A stretch of DNA of 7,263 bases from Phycisphaerae bacterium (lineage in GTDB: Bacteria; Planctomycetota; Phycisphaerae; UBA1845; UTPLA1): assembly GCA_029259995.1 (NCBI GenBank), contig JAJDEC010000604.1, forward strand, positions 1 through 7,263, read 5' to 3'. Positions within the stretch are counted from its first letter, which is position 1. Each line of letters starts with the position of its first letter. Of this stretch, positions 5,374 through 7,263 are shown in pieces. The position numbers and the translations under genes are program-made. The notes beneath the pieces were generated by a model. It worked only from the letters and a program-made list of their open reading frames with translations, made no database searches and was not told the DNA's origin.

Positions 5374-6633
5374 ATGATACGTATGGCATACGTCCTGAGT
5401 ACGTGCATGTTGTTGGCGGCCGGCGGGACCGTTCGGGCGGACTCCGAGAAGGCAAAGGCGATCCTCACGAAAGCGCAGAAAGTATCGCAGAGCCTCAAGT
5501 CGCTCTCTTTCGACGCGAGCTTTCTCGGCGACGGCCCCCTGTCAAAATCGCTGCCCGTCATGGATGCGACGATTATCCTGCAGCAAGGCAATACGCCAAA
5601 AGCCCCGAAAATCCGGATCGACGGCGCAAAGACGATGCCCCGGGGGCTCGAGCCGATGCCGTTTCGTTTTGCGTCCAATGGCGTGAATGCATCCTATGCC
5701 GACGATACGCGTCGCATTTATATGATGGGCAAAGACGACGACGCGAATCCGCAGGAGCGAATTCGACTCCTGCCGCCATTCTTCATGACGCCGGATTCCT
5801 TCGACAAGGAACTCAAAGCACACAAGCTTGAATATGGCGACACAATGGAGGTTGCCGGTGTACCGTGCCACATCATCGATGTGACCTATGACGCGGCCGA
5901 AACCAAGAAAGCCCGGATTTGCGTCGGAGAGAAAGACCTGATCGTTCGGAGTGTGATTACGCCGCAGTTAACCATCGCATCCAGGCGTACACGACAGCTG
6001 AATGTTCCATCTGAAATATTTGTCGTTCGAAATGTCGCAATCGATCCGGAGATCGGCGGCGATTCGTTTTCAATCGCGAAGCCCGGCGGCTATCGCGTGC
6101 AGCCCTTCGTCAAGATGACGCCCCGCGCTCCAGGGGCCTCGGGCCTTCTGACGAACGGTTCGGCGGCGCCGGACTGGACCTTGAAGGATCTGGACGGCAA
6201 GGATGTCAGCCTCAAGTCGCTTCGCGGCCAGGTCGTCGTCATCGATTTCTGGGCATCCTGGTGCGGTCCCTGCAAAATGGCCATGCCGCATCTTCAAAAG
6301 CTGCACGACAAGTACAAAGAGAAGCCCGTTAAGGTCTACAGCGTGAATTGCCGTGAACGCGGAGGAGACGCGCGGGCCAAGAGCTATCTCAAGGAGAAGA
6401 AGTTTACCTATCCGCAGCTCTTCAACGGGGACACAGCGGCCAACGCGTACCGGGTCCGCGGCATTCCCACGATGTATGTCATTGGAACGGACGGTAAGAT
6501 TCTGCACTCCGAACGCGGATTCAAGGCCGATCTCGTTCCGACGATGAGCCGCGTCATAGATGCCCATCTCAAGAAGGCGACCGCCAAGGCCAAGGCCGAT
6601 ATCGGGTCCGAAAAATCCGCCAAAGCAGGCTGA
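5374..6633 (+). CDS. Exported LolA-like domain protein fused to a TlpA/ResA-type thioredoxin domain
   Basis: 419 residues. Residues 1-22 form a signal peptide (hydrophobic to about 19, cut after VRA-DS). Residues about 23-250 resemble the LolA/DUF2092 fold: a helix-forming KAILTKAQKVSQSLKSLSFDASF, then many beta-strand segments including MEVAGVPCHIIDVTYD. From 265 (APDWTLKDLDGKDVSLKSLRG) to about 400 is a thioredoxin domain: FWASW followed by C297-GP-C300, and cis-Pro365 in RGIPTMYV. The family performs dithiol-disulfide exchange outside the cytoplasmic membrane. TlpA/ResA proteins usually have Glu three residues after the second Cys; here it is Ala303. A short Lys/Ala tail ends the protein. 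The start is set by AGGAG (5362-5366), 7 nt before the ATG, and by the resulting clean signal peptide; the longer frame from 5308 is disfavoured. The role of the N-domain is unknown, perhaps lipid or substrate binding. Confidence 0.87.
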   Translation: MIRMAYVLSTCMLLAAGGTVRADSEKAKAILTKAQKVSQSLKSLSFDASFLGDGPLSKSLPVMDATIILQQGNTPKAPKIRIDGAKTMPRGLEPMPFRFASNGVNASYADDTRRIYMMGKDDDANPQERIRLLPPFFMTPDSFDKELKAHKLEYGDTMEVAGVPCHIIDVTYDAAETKKARICVGEKDLIVRSVITPQLTIASRRTRQLNVPSEIFVVRNVAIDPEIGGDSFSIAKPGGYRVQPFVKMTPRAPGASGLLTNGSAAPDWTLKDLDGKDVSLKSLRGQVVVIDFWASWCGPCKMAMPHLQKLHDKYKEKPVKVYSVNCRERGGDARAKSYLKEKKFTYPQLFNGDTAANAYRVRGIPTMYVIGTDGKILHSERGFKADLVPTMSRVIDAHLKKATAKAKADIGSEKSAKAG

Positions 6634-6643
6634 TCACTTGTGA

Positions 6644-6660
6644 AACCCGCAATCCGGGTT
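6644..6660. terminator. Weak hairpin after the thioredoxin-like gene
   Basis: AACCCG (6644-6649) pairs perfectly with CGGGTT (6655-6660) over a 5-nt loop, 11 nt after the stop codon. It is placed like a terminator but has only 6 bp and no following T-run, and its right arm overlaps the -35 of the next promoter. It may be a weak or factor-dependent 3' end. Confidence 0.3.
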
Positions 6661-6686
6661 ACATTCGCGACACGTCGTACTACAAT
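6658..6686 (+). promoter_or_regulatory. Candidate promoter for the ZIP transporter gene
   Basis: GTTACA (6658-6663, 4/6 to the -35 consensus) and TACAAT (6681-6686, 5/6 to the -10) are 17 bp apart. Transcription would start near 6693, about 44 nt upstream of the ATG. The stretch after the -10 shows no clear metal-regulator palindrome. Confidence 0.45.
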
Positions 6687-6736
6687 GTATCACGATTGGC
6701 CGCGACTTGCCCACGCGTCCGTGCGGATCTTCCCTT

Positions 6737-7263
6737 ATGACGCCTTTTGTCGTGCTCGCATGCTATTGTGTCCTCGTGATGGCCGCGTCCCTGTTCGGTG
6801 GCGTCCTGCCGTCGAAACTCAAGATGACACATCGGGGCATGAATCTCGCCATGGCCCTCGTTGCCGGCGTCATCCTCGGCATCGGCCTGTTTCACTTACT
6901 TCCCCATGCCGTCGCTACGGCGGGACCGCTCGATCGCGCACTTTGGTGGATGATGATCGGTCTTCTCTCAATGTTTCTCGTCACGCGAACCTTGCACGGA
7001 CATCAACACGTTCCTGACCCTGGCCACAGTCACGAAATTGTGGATACGGGACACGCGGACCATCATCATCCGGAACGACAGCGCCACAACTGGATCGGAA
7101 TCGCCCTGGGCATGTCGATTCACTCGGTCTTTGACGGGATCGCGCTTGCCGCCAGCGTTTCCGACGAGCATGCGGCGGAGGCCGGCGGAATGCTGCTCGG
7201 CCTCGGAACGTTTGCAGCCGTGTTCATGCACAAGCCGCTGGACTCGATGTCCATTACTTCGTT
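6737..7263 (+). CDS. ZIP-family divalent metal transporter (N-terminal part, cut by window edge)
   Basis: The frame from the ATG at 6737 stays open to the window end (175 codons). It shows a ZIP transporter: TM1 about 3-24, TM2 about 35-59 with HLLPHA, TM3 about 68-84, a His-rich cytoplasmic loop (HGHQH, GHSH, GHADHHH) about 90-120, TM4 with HSVFDG in place of the family HNxxDG, and TM5 with HKPLDSM. ZIP proteins carry Zn, Fe or other divalent cations into the cytoplasm; the TM4/TM5 His and acidic residues line the metal path and the His-rich loop probably senses or buffers metal. The exact metal cannot be told. The start choice is supported by the domain beginning at once; the ribosome site is weak (GGA, 6725-6727). 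The 3' end and the last transmembrane segments lie beyond the window. Confidence 0.9.
   Translation, partial: MTPFVVLACYCVLVMAASLFGGVLPSKLKMTHRGMNLAMALVAGVILGIGLFHLLPHAVATAGPLDRALWWMMIGLLSMFLVTRTLHGHQHVPDPGHSHEIVDTGHADHHHPERQRHNWIGIALGMSIHSVFDGIALAASVSDEHAAEAGGMLLGLGTFAAVFMHKPLDSMSITS

Noticed and set aside
5271..5831. 186-codon plus-strand open frame
   Set aside because: Out-of-frame overlap with the LolA-like domain coding region; Arg-rich translation without motif.

Overview
The window looks like bacterial chromosome from a moderately GC-rich organism. A planctomycete or a close relative is my best guess. That guess rests on a YrdC/Sua5 domain fused to a low-molecular-weight phosphatase domain, several exported proteins with Lys/Ala-rich tails, a LolA-like plus TlpA-like exported fusion, and single housekeeping genes that are not packed into operons. 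It is an inference from gene style, not a computed assignment. I see no rRNA, tRNA, CRISPR array or insertion sequence. Seven genes on the plus strand and one partial gene on the minus strand account for nearly all of the window.

Layout. At the left edge (1-182, minus strand) is the N-terminal end of a NifS/IscS-type cysteine desulfurase. It diverges from a plus-strand unit with a near-consensus sigma70-type promoter (244-272). That unit encodes a Sua5/YrdC-YwlE-like fusion (295-1419) and, overlapping it by ATGA, ribose-5-phosphate isomerase B (1416-1877). Next come a small winged-helix regulator (2076-2363), whose -10 box and start codon lie in a 16-bp inverted repeat, and a PPC/DUF296-domain protein (about 2456-2965). 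After these are an exported alpha/beta hydrolase (3113-4075), the riboflavin enzyme RibD (4113-5264), an exported LolA-like/thioredoxin-like protein (5374-6633), and the 5' part of a ZIP-family metal transporter (6737 to the right edge).

How the genes relate. The left part is translation- and protein-quality-related: cysteine desulfurase supplies sulfur for tRNA thiolation and Fe-S clusters, the Sua5 domain makes the t6A precursor, and the fused phosphatase carries the Thr that marks protein-arginine phosphatases. The order Sua5, phosphatase, RpiB recalls ywlC-ywlE-ywlF of Bacillus subtilis, with the first two genes fused here. The right part is a looser set of single genes, each with its own start signals: riboflavin synthesis, two exported proteins and metal uptake. 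No novel defence or mobile system is visible. The most interesting items are the fusion, the regulator's palindrome with an apparently leaderless start, a PPC-domain protein that may be exported, and an exported TlpA-like domain lacking the usual Glu after its CxxC motif.
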